A stretch of DNA of 64,000 bases from Chamaelirium japonicum (GCA_947650365.1 OX393555.1:84573995-84637994), one strand, 5' to 3'. Shown: positions 11,518-22,380, counted from the first letter of the stretch. The notes: generated from the sequence alone by a model not told the origin. A program made the numbers and translations.

Positions 11518-13064
11518 TGTTATCAGTACGAATATATCGAGCCATGGGTATAAGTGTGAAGTAAGAAGAAATCTAAATTTGAAAACTTTACTTTTATCTT
11601 CGTTTCTCTCTCCGTTTTCTTACGATTATTCGACTAAGCTCGATATGTTCGTGCTGATAACATGTTAAGAGATGGGAGAAAAAAAGAAGAGAATGGAGAG
11701 ATAAACGAAGAGAGAAGACAGAAGAGAGAAAAAGTCCAGCTCTCTCTAATTTAAAGTAATTTTCTATCTCTTTTCTATCAATACTTATTTATTTTATTTT
11801 ATACTATAAGAGAAAGAGAGAGAAATAAAGAAAACGGGGAGAGAAACGGGGAGAGAAACAAAAGATAACGTGTTATAAGATGGGAGAAAGAGAGAGCCGT
11901 TAAATATGCCCTACCCTAAAGGGGTCGTATATTATTTATAGGGTAAGTAGTGTGAGATGGGAGAAAAAGAAAGCCGTCAAACGTGCCCTTCCCTAAAGGG
12001 GTTGAATATTATTTATAGGGTAAGCTTACTTAGGGCCTATGAATTCTATGGGAAACCCTAATCCATGGGAAAAGAGAGAAGAGAACAGAGGAATTTAATT
12101 ATATTATTGAGAAGTAAAGTTTTGGAATTTAGATTCCTTCTTAATTAAACTAGATATGTTATCAGCACGAACATATCGAGCCCAGCCGACCAGTTACAAG
12201 AAAACAGAGAGAGAAACAAAGACAAAAGTCGAGTTTTGGAATTTGGATTCTATCTTACTTTACACCTATACCCGTGGCCAATGGACTGGAGCATGACTTC
12301 TTCTCTCTTATTTTATCTCTTCGTTCTCTTCTCTCTTCTTCTCTCTTTCCTATCTTTGTTTTTCTCTCCATTTTCTTACAAGTGGTCGGCTGGGCTTGAC
12401 AGGTTTGTGCTGATAACGTATTTTGATTTGGGAGAAAGAGATAGAGCCATCAAATATGTCCTACCCTAAAGGGGTCATGTATTATTTATAGGGTATGCTT
12501 ACTTAGAGCCTAAGCAATCTATGGGAAATCCTAATCCATAGGAGAAGAGAGAAGAGAATGGAGATATTTAATTATATTATTGAGAAGTGGAGTTTTGGAA
12601 TTCAGATTCCTTCTTACTTCAAACCTATACCCATGACCAATGTACTGGAGCAGAACTTCTTCTCTCTTTGTTTATCTCTCTGTTCTCTTCTCTTTTCTTC
12701 TCTCTCTTCTATCTTCGTTTCTCTCTCCGTTTTCTTATGACTAGTCCGCTAGGCTCGATATGTTCATGTAGATAACATGTTATGAGATGGGAGAAAGAGA
12801 GAGCCGTCAAACTTGCCCCACCATAAAGGGGTCATATAAATATTAAGAAGTGGTGTTTTGGAATTTTGATTCATTCTTACTTCAAATCTATACCCGTGGC
12901 CAATGGACTGGAGCAGGACTTCTTCTCTCTTTTATCATCATTTATCTCTCCATTATTTTCTTTCTTCTTTAGTCCCTTCTGTCTTTATTTCTCTCTCCGC
13001 TTTTTTATGACTGGTCGGTTGGGCTCAATATGTTCGTGCTGATAATGTATTATGAGATGGGATA

Positions 13065-13067
13065 AAG
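13065..13067. other. Target site duplication AAG, left of CACTA element
   Basis: AAG precedes CACTACAAGAAA and is repeated directly after the right end (21678-21680). A 3-bp duplication is the hallmark of CACTA insertion. The second copy of this locus at 63450-63452 carries a single AAG. Confidence 0.9.
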
Positions 13068-13860
13068 CACTACAAGAAATAGGGTCTTTACCGACGGACC
13101 TTATTATTACCGTCGGTAATAATACACTTTTTACCGACGGTTACAATAATATCCGTCGGTATTATAACTTCAATTTTTTTTATTTTCTTTGCATATTTAT
13201 ACCGACGGTATACATATTTACCGTCGGTAATATAATTATTACCGACGGTTACATATAAACCGTCGGCAAAATGTCATCGTCGTGATATTTTACCGACGGT
13301 AATTGTATGTCTGTCGGTATAACCAATTTTACCGACAGCCATAATATCTCCGTCGGCAATTTTCCGACGGTAATAAAATTTCCGTCGGTAAAAGTGTCCC
13401 GACGAAACTCAGTGTAAAAACCGAGCCTCTGGAAAAAAATAGGAGGTTGAGTTTCGTCGTGCTATTTACCGACGGGCGTTAAATTTCCGTCGGTATAACT
13501 AATTATACCGACGGTATTTATATGTCCGTCGGCACAATACCGACGGTAATTTAGTTTCCGTCGGTAAAATGTCCCGACGAAACTCAGGGTGCCAAACCGA
13601 GCCTCTGGAAAAAATTGAACTTGTGCTTTCGTCGGGATTATACCGACGGACTTTATATATCCGTCGGTACAATACCGACGGTAATTAAATTTCCGTCGGT
13701 AAAATGTCCCGACGAAACTCAGGGTGCCAAACCGAGCCTCTGGAAAAAATTGAAGTTGAATTTTAGTCGTGGAGTTTTACCGACGGATTGTTATTTACCG
13801 TCGGTAAAAAAATTAGTTTTACCGACGGATTGTTATTTACCGTCGGTAAAAATCCTCACA
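13068..13860. repeat. Left terminal inverted repeat and subterminal repeats of CACTA
   Basis: After the CACTACAAGAAA terminus come many short inverted pairs of ACCGACGG and CCGTCGGT separated by 10-30 A/T-rich bases. A longer unit with GTCCCGACGAAACTCAG and CCGAGCCTCTGGAAAAAA occurs three times (about 13396, 13570 and 13706). In this superfamily such motifs bind the accessory transposase protein; that role here is inferred from family knowledge. Confidence 0.9.
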
Positions 13861-14175
13861 TAAATTAATTTCAGCGATCCCCTCCTAGCTTTCTCTGTTC
13901 TATTTTCGATCTGAACCTCTCCCCCGGCCCTTTCTCTCTCTCTAAGTCTCCCCCCCTCCCCGGCCTCCCTCCCCCCCTCCCCGGCCCCGTCGCGTCCCTC
14001 CGGCCGACCAATCGACCGGCGGTTGGTGATCGAGATCCGGCATCCGTCGTCCCTCCTCCTCCTCGTGGGCATCCGTCGTCCCTCCTCGTCCTCGTGGGCT
14101 CCGGCCGGTGAGATCCTCCTCCTCCTCCTCCCCCCGGTGAGCTCCTCCTCCTCCTCCTCCTCCTCCTCGTGGGTG
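13861..14175 (+). promoter_or_regulatory. CT/GC-rich leader region of the CACTA element
   Basis: A sharp composition change from the AT-rich surroundings: pyrimidine-rich CCCTCC and CTCCTC runs typical of a plant 5' untranslated region. It ends at a (CTC)n microsatellite (about 14112-14166). The minus-strand open frame across it is just Arg/Glu-rich translation of these repeats. The promoter or leader role is inferred from position and composition only. Confidence 0.4.
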
Positions 14176-14225
14176 ATCATTGATGTGTGGTAGTTGTTTA
14201 ATAGTTGGGACCTATAGTTGTGGTT

Positions 14226-14352
14226 TTTTTTTTTTGTATTTAGAGGGAAATGATTGAAAATAATTGTAATGAGGTGATGCTAATGCGGTTTAGATCTACT
14301 AATGGACTGTTTTTTTTGTATTTAGAGGGAAATGATTGAAAATAATTATAAT
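14226..14352 (+). repeat. Direct repeat pair, about 43 bp
   Basis: A T-run followed by GTATTTAGAGGGAAATGATTGAAAATAATT occurs at about 14226-14270 and again at 14310-14352, a local duplication inside the element. No function is visible. Confidence 0.75.
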
Positions 14353-15237
14353 CTTGTCACATCCGACTGAAAGTCTGAAATTCTTTTACCTAATAAATTC
14401 CTTCAAAAATTTAAAAAATAAAACAAAGAAATCCTAAATCAGTCTCCTCTCCCTATGGCTTCTCGTCTCTGTTGGGGCGGTGGCAACGAGCAGCTGCAAA
14501 TTGTCACCTCTAAGTGTATTCTCTTTATGAAAAAAAAAAAAAAAGCTATTTCAGGCAGAAGGAAGTAGCATATAACGTCCAGAAGGAACTGAGCCTCTTG
14601 GCTTGATAGTATGCACTTAGAACGTAGACCCAACCCGACCTGACCCGACCGGACCGGACCGAGCCACTTGGTTGAATAAAAGTGCCTAGCACGTGCGGTC
14701 AACTAGCTCGAGATGTGCGCGTGCCATGCACCCGAACTGTACGTGCCTTTGTAGAACCAAACAAACGATCCAAAATCAAGACCAGGAAGCCCGTACCACC
14801 GGTCACAATGAGGGGCGCACCTGAGTCTGAATCAGGGTTGAGTCAAGCATCAGACTCTGGCTGAATATTTGGCTCACCAAGGCCAAGTAGGTCCACTTGG
14901 ACGGCCAAACATCTGACGCCCTCGTACAAGAGCCAATTTGTTGGTGGACTCAGACCTATCACCTCTAGAATGCACGACAAACCAACCGCAATGGAAGGTT
15001 TACTTTTCACCCCCAACCTCTAACCTGAATACCTAACCAGAATGGCGTGTCATCCAATCACAGCCTGCCAATTGGGGTTTTGTGCAACGGACGGCTGTGA
15101 TCGGGACGCATCATTATGGTTAAAAGAAATTAAAATGTTTTTTTTTTCCCAAGAAAGGACAAGAGCATTTTTACTTCCCGACTGGTACACTGTACTTGCT
15201 TATGGCTCAATCGGGACGGTCCATGTGGATCATTTAT
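14353..15237. other. Unassigned internal stretch of the CACTA element
   Basis: Balanced base composition, unlike both the subterminal repeats and the background. It includes a short run of CCGACC/GGACCG words near 14635-14662 and A-runs. Open frames of 60-87 codons here show no domain I recognise. It could be intron and untranslated region of the element's gene, or a captured host fragment. The sequence alone does not decide. Confidence 0.4.
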
Positions 15238-15318
15238 ATTCCGTATTTCGGACTTCCGAGCGGGTTCTAATTGGATATTTGACCACTTTACGATCCGATT
15301 AACCGATTTAGAGTCTAA
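15238..15318 (-). repeat. Inverted 81-bp fragment of the 181-bp satellite monomer
   Basis: Its reverse complement matches the central part of the monomer (for example 16509-16589) over 81 bp with four mismatches by eye. It lies about 170 bp upstream of the first coding exon and 1.1 kb before the array, in opposite orientation. A transcript running through both could form a stem between this piece and any monomer. Confidence 0.9.
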
Positions 15319-15484
15319 CTGTTTCATATTGTTTCATATTGTTTCATATTGCGAGCGGGTTCATATTGTTTTATATTGTTTCATATGTAAATCATACTGT
15401 TTCATATATAAATCAAACTGTTTCATATTGTTTCATATGTAAATCTTAAATCTTACTGTTTCATATGTAAATTAAATTGTTTCA
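15319..15484 (+). repeat. TGTTTCATAT short tandem repeats, ending in a splice acceptor-like site
   Basis: Around ten imperfect copies of TGTTTCATAT, several followed by TGTAAATC. One GCGAGCGGGTTC word, also found in the satellite monomer, is embedded at about 15350. The last copy reads ATTGTTTCAG, immediately before the ATG of exon 1, and could be an intron 3' end. Confidence 0.7.
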
Positions 15485-15485
15485 G

Positions 15486-16447
15486 ATGGCATCACGGTCA
15501 TATGTTCGTAGAGGCAGAGGCAGAGGCAGGGGTGGGGTAGCTCAGAGCGCTCCGGCTGCCACCCCAGGGTCCGAGGCTGAGCCGTCCGGATCTGGTAGTG
15601 CTGTTCCTCTCTCCACACCAGCTCCTGCTGTGGTCACAGCCTCCGGAGCTTCGAGCAGTGCTCAGCACTCGGCTGCAGCGTCTACGCCCACAGGTAATGT
15701 TTAGATCTAAAGTTTTATACATGTTGTAAATACTTCTTCAGTACTGATGTATATTTTATTTGCAGGGTCGACCAGGTACGTAGGCGACCGGGGCGTGACG
15801 ACGGCCCGGCGCTTGTCGGCCTTACGCGAGCCGCTGTCCCTACAGTGGAGCGGCCATACCTTTGTGGGCGAGCACGCTTCTGACGCCGCCACGTGGGTCG
15901 GCATGATAGTACGGGAGGAGAGGAATGCCCCGATTGTGGGGTTAAGGGGGTGGAAGAACATTGATGCATCCTATAAGGAGAGGATGTATCAGCAGTTTTT
16001 GGTACGTTAGTTTCATTAAAGCATTTTAGAATAATATCGTACTTCTTTATAATTTGATTTGATAAAATGACTTGTTTCTAAATTGATTTTACAGGAGAAA
16101 TTTAAATGGGAGAACATGGAAACCGACACCCATCGGGAGGACTTGTGGAAGACGATGGGTGAGCGGTACAGGGATTACCGTCACGAGCTCTACAAGCTCT
16201 ACGGTTACTTGGTCGGCCAGCCGGCTGAGGAGGTACAGGCTGCGGCCGGGACGAGAGACGCGCCACCGCTACACATTCTACAGTTTTTGGTCGCTCACTG
16301 GGCCACCCCTAGCTTTCAGGTATAATTTTAATTTTGTTGATTCGTACTTATTTTAATGTTATACTAAAAATTTGTATTGATGTTTCAAAATTTAATCGAT
16401 TGACACAGGTGAAATCTGCTGTAGGCAAGCAGAATAGAAGTGCCTCG
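15486..16447 (+). pseudogene. Plant transposase fragment (Ptta/En-Spm type), interrupted
   Basis: Four exons fit GT-AG introns and keep frame: 15486-15693, 15766-16001, 16095-16319 and 16409 to about 16447. Exon 1 begins MASRSYVRRGRGRGRGG and is Ala/Pro/Ser-rich, a disordered basic start. Exons 2 and 3 give a folded-looking part with RGWKNIDASYKERMYQQF, then WKTMGERYRDYRHELYKLYG and LQFLVAHWATPSFQ. Exon 4 starts VKSAVGKQNRSAS. This order (WK...Y...W...R..K.., LVAHW..P..Q, KS...NR) matches the Transposase_24 family that accompanies CACTA elements as an accessory DNA-binding protein. The conserved continuation after NRS is missing: the satellite array begins at once. The product would be truncated at about 236 residues, and the catalytic transposase is absent altogether. 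Family assignment is from motif memory, not a search. Confidence 0.75.
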
Positions 16448-19400
16448 ACTTATGATTTTCCAAACCTATTTCACATCCGAAACACGCTAACTTATGATTT
16501 TCCAACACTTAGACTCTAAATCGGTGAATCGGAGCGTAAATTGGTCAAATATCCAATTAGAACCCGCTCGCAAGTCCGAAATACGGAATAATTCTAAGTT
16601 CGAATTATCGGATGCCGAGCCGATGACGATCCGATCGAATCCAAACCTATTTTATATCCGAAACACGCTAACTTATGATTTTCCAACACTTAGACTCTAA
16701 ATCGGTGAATCGGAGCGTAAATTGGTCAAATATCCAATTAGAACCCGCTCGCAAGTCCGAAATACGGAATAATTCCAAGTTTGAATTATCGGATGCCGAG
16801 CCGATGACGATCCGATCGAATCCAAACCTATTTTATATCCGAAACACGCTAACTTATGATTTTCCAACACTTAGACTCTAAATCGGTGAATCGGAGCGTA
16901 AATTGGTCAAATATCCAATTAGAACCCGCTCGCAAGTCCGAAATACAGAATAATTCCAAGTTCGAATTATCGGATGCCGATCCGATGACGATCCGATCGA
17001 ATCGAAACCTATTTCATATCCGAAACACGCTAACTTATGATTTTCCAACTCTTAGACTCTAAATCGGTGAATCGGAGCGTAAATTGGTCAAATATCCAAT
17101 TAGAACCCGCTCGCAAGTCCGAAATACGGAATAATTCCAAGTTCGAATTACCGGATGCCGAGCCGATGACGATCGGATCGAATCCAAACCTATTTCATAT
17201 CCGAAACACGCTAACTTATGATTTTCCAACACTTAGACTCTAAATCGGTGAATCGGAGCGTAAATTGGTCAAATATCCAATTAGAACCCGCTCGCAAGTC
17301 CGAAATACGGAATAATTCCAAGTTCGAATTACCGGATGCCGAGCCGATGACGATCGGATCGAATCCAAACCTATTTCATATCCGAAACACGCTAACTTAT
17401 GATTTTCCAACACTTAGACTCTAAATCGGTGAATCGGAGCGTAAATTGGTCAAATATCCAATTAGAACCCGCTCGCAAGTCCGAAATACGGAATAATTCC
17501 AAGTTCGAATTACCGGATGCCGAGCCGATGATGATCGGATCGAATCCAAACCTATTTCATATCCGAAACACGCTAACTTATGATTTTCCAACACTTAGAC
17601 TCTAAATCGGTGAATCGGAGCGTAAATTGGTCAAATATCCAATTAGAACCCGCTCGCAAGTCCGAAATACGGAATAATTCCAAGTTCGAATTACCGGATG
17701 CCGAGCCGATGACGATCCGATCGAATCGAAACCTATTTCATATCCGAAACACGCTAACTTATGATTTTCCAACACTTAGACTCTAAATCGGTGAATCGGA
17801 GCGTAAATTGGTCAAATATCCAATTAGAACCCGCTCGCAAGTCCGAAATACGGAATAATTCCAAGTTCGAATTACCGGATGCCGAGCCGATGACGATCGG
17901 ATCGAATCCAAACCTATTTCATATCCGAAACACGCTAACTTATGATTTTCCAACACTTAGACTCTAAATCGGTGAATCGGAGCGTAAATTGGTCAAATAT
18001 CCAATTAGAACCCGCTCGCAAGTCCGAAATACGGAATAATTCCAAATTCGAATTACCGGATGCCGAGCCGATGACGATCGGATCGAATCCAAACCTATTT
18101 CATATCCGAAACACGCTAACTTATGATTTTCCAACACTTAGACTCTAAATCGGTGAATCGGAGCGTAAATTGGTCAAATATCCAATTAGAACCCGCTCGC
18201 AAGTCCGAAATACGGAATAATTCCAAGTTCGAATTACCGGATGCCGAGCCGATGACGATCGGATCGAATCCAAACCTATTTCATATCCGAAACACGCTAA
18301 CTTATGATTTTCCAACACTTAGACTCTAAATCGGTGAATCGGAGCGTAAATTGGTCAAATATCCAATTAGAACCCGCTCGCAAGTCCGAAATACGGAATA
18401 ATTCCAAGTTCGAATTACCGGATGCCGAGCCGATGACGATCGGATCGAATCCAAACCTATTTCATATCCGAAACACGCTAACTTATGATTTTCCAACACT
18501 TAGACTCTAAATCGGTGAATCGGAGCGTAAATTGGTCAAATATCCAATTAGAACCCGCTCGCAAGTCCGAAATACGGAATATTTCCAAGTTCGAATTACC
18601 GGATGCCGAGCCGATGACGATCCGATCGAATCGAAACCTATTTCATATCCGAAACACGCTAACTTATGATTTTCCAACACTTAGACTCTAAATCGGTGAA
18701 TCGGAGCGTAAATTGGTCAAATATCCAATTAGAACCCGCTCGCAAGTCCGAAATACGGAATAATTCCAAGTTCGAATTACCGGATGCCGAGCCGATGACG
18801 ATCGGATCGAATCCAAACCTATTTCATATCCGAAACACGCTAACTTATGATTTTCCAACACTTAGACTCTAAATCGGTGAATCGGAGCGTAAATTGGTCA
18901 AATATCCAATTAGAACCCGCTCGCAAGTCCGAAATACGGAATAATTCCAAGTTCGAATTACCGGATGCCGAGCCGATGACGATCGGATCGAATCCAAACC
19001 TATTTCATATCCGAAACACGCTAACTTATGATTTTCCAACACTTAGACTCTAAATCGGTGAATCGGAGCGTAAATTGGTCAAATATCCAATTAGAACCCG
19101 CTCGCAAGTCCGAAATACGGAATAATTCCAAGTTCGAATTACCGGATGCCGAGCCGATGACGATCGGATCGAATCCAAACCTATTTCATATCCGAAACAC
19201 GCTAACTTATGATTTTCCAACACTTAGACTCTAAATCGGTGAATCGGAGCGTAAATTGGTCAAATATCCAATTAGAACCCGCTCGCAAGTCCGAAATACG
19301 GAATAATTCTAAGTTCGAATTACCGGATGCCGAGCCGATAACGATCGGATCGAATCCAAACCTATTTCATATCCGAAACACGCTAACTTATGATTTTCCA

Positions 19401-20690
19401 ACACTTAGACTCTAAATCGGTGAATCGGAGCGTAAATTGGTCAAATATCCAATTAGAACCCGCTCGCAAGTCCGAAATACGGAATAATTCCAAGTTCGAA
19501 TTACCGGATGCCGAGCCGATGACGATCGGATCGAATCCAAACCTATTTCATATCCGAAACACGCTAACTTATGATTTTCCAACACTTAGACTCTAAATCG
19601 GTGAATCGGAGCGTAAATTGGTCAAATATCCAATTAGAACCCGCTCGCAAGTCCGAAATACGGAATAATTCCAAGTTCGAATTACCGGATGCCGAGCCGA
19701 TGACGATCGGATCGAATCCAAACCTATTTCATATCCGAAACACGCTAACTTATGATTTTCCAACACTTAGACTCTAAATCGGTGAATCGGAGCGTAAATT
19801 GGTCAAATATCCAATTAGAACCCGCTCGCAAGTCCGAAATACGGAATAATTCCAAGTTCGAATTACCGGATGCCGAGCCGATGACGATCGGATCGAATCC
19901 AAACCTATTTCATATCCGAAACACGCTAACTTATGATTTTCCAACACTTAGACTCTAAATCGGTGAATCGGAGCGTAAATTGGTCAAATATCCAATTAGA
20001 ACCCGCTCGCAAGTCCGAAATACGGAATAATTCCAAGTTCGAATTACCGGATGCCGAGCCGATGACGATCGGATCGAATCCAAACCTATTTCATATCCGA
20101 AACACGCTAACTTATGATTTTCCAACACTTAGACTCTAAATCGGTGAATCGGAGCGTAAATTGGTCAAATATCCAATTAGAACCCGCTCGCAAGTCCGAA
20201 ATACGGAATAATTCCAACTTCGAATTACCGGATGCCGAGCCGATGACGATCGGATCGAATCCAAACCTATTTCATATCCGAAACACGCTAACTTATGATT
20301 TTCCAACACTTAGACTCTAAATCGGTGAATCGGAGCGTAAATTGGTCAAATATCCAATTAGAACCCGCTTGCAAGTCCGAAATACGGAATAATTCCAAGT
20401 TCGAATTATCGAATGCCGAGCCGATGACGATCGGATCGAATCCAAACCTATTTCATATCCGAAACACGCTAACTTATGATTTTCCAACACTTAGACTCTA
20501 AATCGGTGAATCGGAGCGTAAATTGGTCAAATATCCAATTAGAACCCGCTCGCAAGTCCGAAATACGGAATAATTCCAAGTTCCAATTACCGGATGCCGA
20601 GCCGATGACGATCGGATCGAATCCAAACCTATTTCAAAATCGAAACACGCTAACTTATCATTTTTTAACGCTTAGACTCAGTTATAGATA
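16448..20690 (+). repeat. Satellite array, 181-bp monomer, about 23 copies
   Basis: Successive copies of TTATGATTTTCCAACACTTA start exactly 181 bp apart from 16492 to 20474. The central copies differ at only one or a few bases. The first three and last two copies are the most diverged and the ends are broken, the usual pattern of unequal exchange. Copies 3, 7 and 12 share a variant (CCGATCGAATCGAAACC). Every copy contains a 68-codon open frame, but 181 is not a multiple of three, each frame stops inside its copy, and substitutions do not look constrained, so the array is non-coding. Monomers are rich in CG dinucleotides, unlike the AT-rich surroundings. The monomer length is in the range common for plant satellites. 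Confidence 0.97.
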
Positions 20691-20726
20691 TAAACCATTT
20701 TTTTAACAAATACATATTAATTGCAG
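20691..20726 (+). other. Intron 3' end after the satellite array
   Basis: An A/T-rich stretch ending ATATTAATTGCAG, a good plant 3' splice site just before GC-rich sequence. It suggests the array lies in what was exon 4 plus the following intron of the transposase-like gene. Confidence 0.45.
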
Positions 20727-20794
20727 GAGCAGGGCGGCGTCAGGGGATCGATGAGAGCACCAGCGTTGGTGGTGGGCGGGCGTGGTTGAGATAG
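20727..20794 (+). pseudogene. Possible last exon of the CACTA gene
   Basis: One frame reads RRQGIDESTSVGGGRAWLR and then stops at TAG (20792-20794). The acidic/Gly-rich short end would suit the C-terminus of the accessory transposase. Weak evidence: splice site, composition and position only. Confidence 0.35.
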
Positions 20795-20856
20795 GGCGGC
20801 GTCAGGGGATCGATGAGAGCACCGGCGTTGGTGGCGGGCGGGGGTGGTTGAGATAG
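20731..20856 (+). repeat. Tandem duplication, 62-bp unit, two copies
   Basis: AGGGCGGCGTCAGGGGATCG begins at 20731 and again at 20793. The two copies differ at a few bases and each ends in the same frame with TAG, so the putative last exon has been duplicated. Confidence 0.85.
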
Positions 20857-20944
20857 GACATGTATCATCTCTCAGTTCTGGATTGTGTAAATATTGTTTT
20901 GTAATATATGGTTATTTTTTCTTCTATCTATAATTGTCGGCCGG

Positions 20945-21065
20945 GAACTGTGGTAATATTTGATAATTTGCTGTAATTTTTTATCAATTTAGGTAATATT
21001 TTATAAATTGTGGTAATATTTGATAAATTGTGGTAATATTTGATAAATTGTGGTAATATATTGTG
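20945..21065 (+). repeat. Short tandem repeats ATTGTGGTAATATTTGATAA
   Basis: Four or five imperfect copies of a unit of about 22 bp in an AT-rich stretch that probably forms the 3' untranslated part of the element's transcript. Confidence 0.7.
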
Positions 21066-21124
21066 GTATTGAATCACAGGAATTAAATAACATTATTTAT
21101 GTAAATTTATTAAAAAAAAAAAGA

Positions 21125-21677
21125 TACTTATTACCGACGGAAATAAATTATTCCGTCGGTAATAATATTTTTATTTTTTTTAAATTATTAATGATTTGCC
21201 GACGGCATATAATATCCGTCGGTAATATATATAGTATTACCGACGGGTAATATAAATATCCGTCGGTAATATATATAGTATTACCGACGGTGATATTAAT
21301 TTGGTCGGTAATATATATATTATTACCGACGGGTAATATATATATGTGTCGGTAATATATATAGTATTACCGACAGTATAAACTATACTCGTCGGTAAAA
21401 TGTTTATATATTACCGACGGATTCTTATTGTTCGTCGGCAATACTATATTATATTAGTTTTAAATTGATTAAATATTACCGACGGCGTTCTAATTACCGT
21501 CGGTATTAATTATTAATACCGACGGTAATATTTGGTCCGTCGTATTGTTTTCCCCGACGCCTTTTTTCCCGACAGCCAGCGACGGAAATATCTTCCGTCG
21601 CTATATAATATTACCGACGAAATTTTAATATTACCGACGGATATTGTCCGTCGGTAATAACTGTTTTTTTTGTAGTG
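21125..21677. repeat. Right subterminal repeats and terminal inverted repeat of CACTA
   Basis: Dense ACCGACGG/CCGTCGGT motifs in both orientations separated by TATATA-type spacers, ending in GTTTTTTTTGTAGTG. Close local repeats (21235-21375) show recent duplication of the motif block. Confidence 0.9.
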
Positions 21678-22380
21678 AAGAGAGAATCGTCAAACTTGCC
21701 CTACCCTAAAGGGGTCGTATATTATTTATAGGGTAAGCTTACTTAGGGCCTAAGCAATCTATGAGAAACCCTAATCAATGGGAGAAGAAAGAAGAGAAAG
21801 GAGAGATTTAATTATATTATTTAGAAGTGGACTTTTGGAATTTAGATTTTTTCTTACTTCACACCTATACCCGTGGCGAATGGACTGAAGCAGGGCTTCT
21901 TTTCTCTTCTCTCTGCATTTATCTCTTTATTCTCTTCTCACTTGTCATAGCATATTATCAGTACGAACATGTCGAGCCCAGCCGACCAGTCATAAGAAAA
22001 CAGAGAGAGAAACAAAGACAGAAGTGAGAGAAGAGGAGATAAGAGAACGAAAAGGTAAACGACGAGAGAAGAAAGAAGAAGTCTTGCTTCAGTCCATTGG
22101 CCACGGGTATAGGTGTGAAGTAAGAATGAATCTAAATTCTTCTCTCTTTATTTATCTCTCTGTTATCTTCTCTCTCTTCTATCATCTTTTCTCTCTCTGT
22201 TTTCTTGTGACTAGTCGGTTAGGTTTGACATATTTATGTTGATAATGTGTTGTGAGAAGAGAGAAGAGAACGGAGAGACAAACGAAGAGAGAAGAGAGAA
22301 GAAGTCCTGTTCCAGTCCATTTGCCACAGGTATAGGTGTGAATTAAGAAAGATTCTAAATTCCAAAACTCCACTTCTCAA
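21678..22380. repeat. Segmental duplication 1, copy A (right part)
   Basis: Continues the repeat unit broken by the CACTA element and aligns with about 63450-64000. Shared details include GATTTAATTATATTATTTAGAAGTG versus a near-identical run at 63578, GGCGAATGGACTGAAG (21895 and 63645) and CGACTTGTCATAACATATTA-like sequence (about 21938 and 63708). Confidence 0.8.

Larger units (their letters stand above)
10139..13067. repeat. Segmental duplication 1, copy A (left part)
   Basis: This stretch aligns in the same orientation with about 60431-63452. Shared rare words include ATTAAATAAGTATAATAAATAAAGAG (10277 and 60567), CTATCAATACTTATTTATTTTATT (11777 and 62168), TTCTTAATTAAACTAGA (12139 and 62530) and GTAGATAACATGTTAT (12768 and 63157). 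It holds two full LTR-like modules in inverted orientation. The CACTA element interrupts it at 13067/13068; the alignment resumes at 21678. Confidence 0.8.
13068..21677 (+). mobile_element. CACTA (En/Spm) DNA transposon, non-autonomous, 8.6 kb
   Basis: The left end is CACTACAAGAAA and the right end is the inverse, TTTTTTTTGTAGTG. It is flanked by AAG duplications and filled at both ends with ACCGACGG/CCGTCGGT subterminal motifs, which are the binding-site type repeats of this superfamily. Inside, left to right, are: subterminal repeats, a CT/GC-rich leader, an unassigned 0.9-kb stretch, a broken Ptta/En-Spm-type gene on the plus strand, a 4.2-kb satellite array, a short last exon, and the right subterminal repeats. 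No catalytic DDE transposase (TnpD/tnp2 type) is present, so movement would have needed a helper element. It lies in the background repeat family, which resumes cleanly on the far side. Confidence 0.95.

Noticed and set aside
13833..14180. Arg/Glu-rich frame on the minus strand of the CACTA leader
   Set aside because: Translation of CTC-type microsatellites and a pyrimidine-rich leader; it runs against the element's gene direction.
15486..16447. Host gene with four exons
   Set aside because: It lies inside an element with perfect CACTA ends, and its motifs fit the accessory transposase family that travels with such elements.
16448..20690. CRISPR-like array
   Set aside because: Monomers are 181 bp, head to tail without unique spacers, inside a plant transposon.
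16448..20690. Functional centromere
   Set aside because: The array is only 4.2 kb and enclosed in a transposon. Monomer length alone is not evidence of centromere function.
16494..20706. Twenty-three tandem 68-codon open frames in the satellite
   Set aside because: The 181-bp period shifts frame at every monomer and each frame stops inside its copy. The repetition is of DNA, not of a protein.
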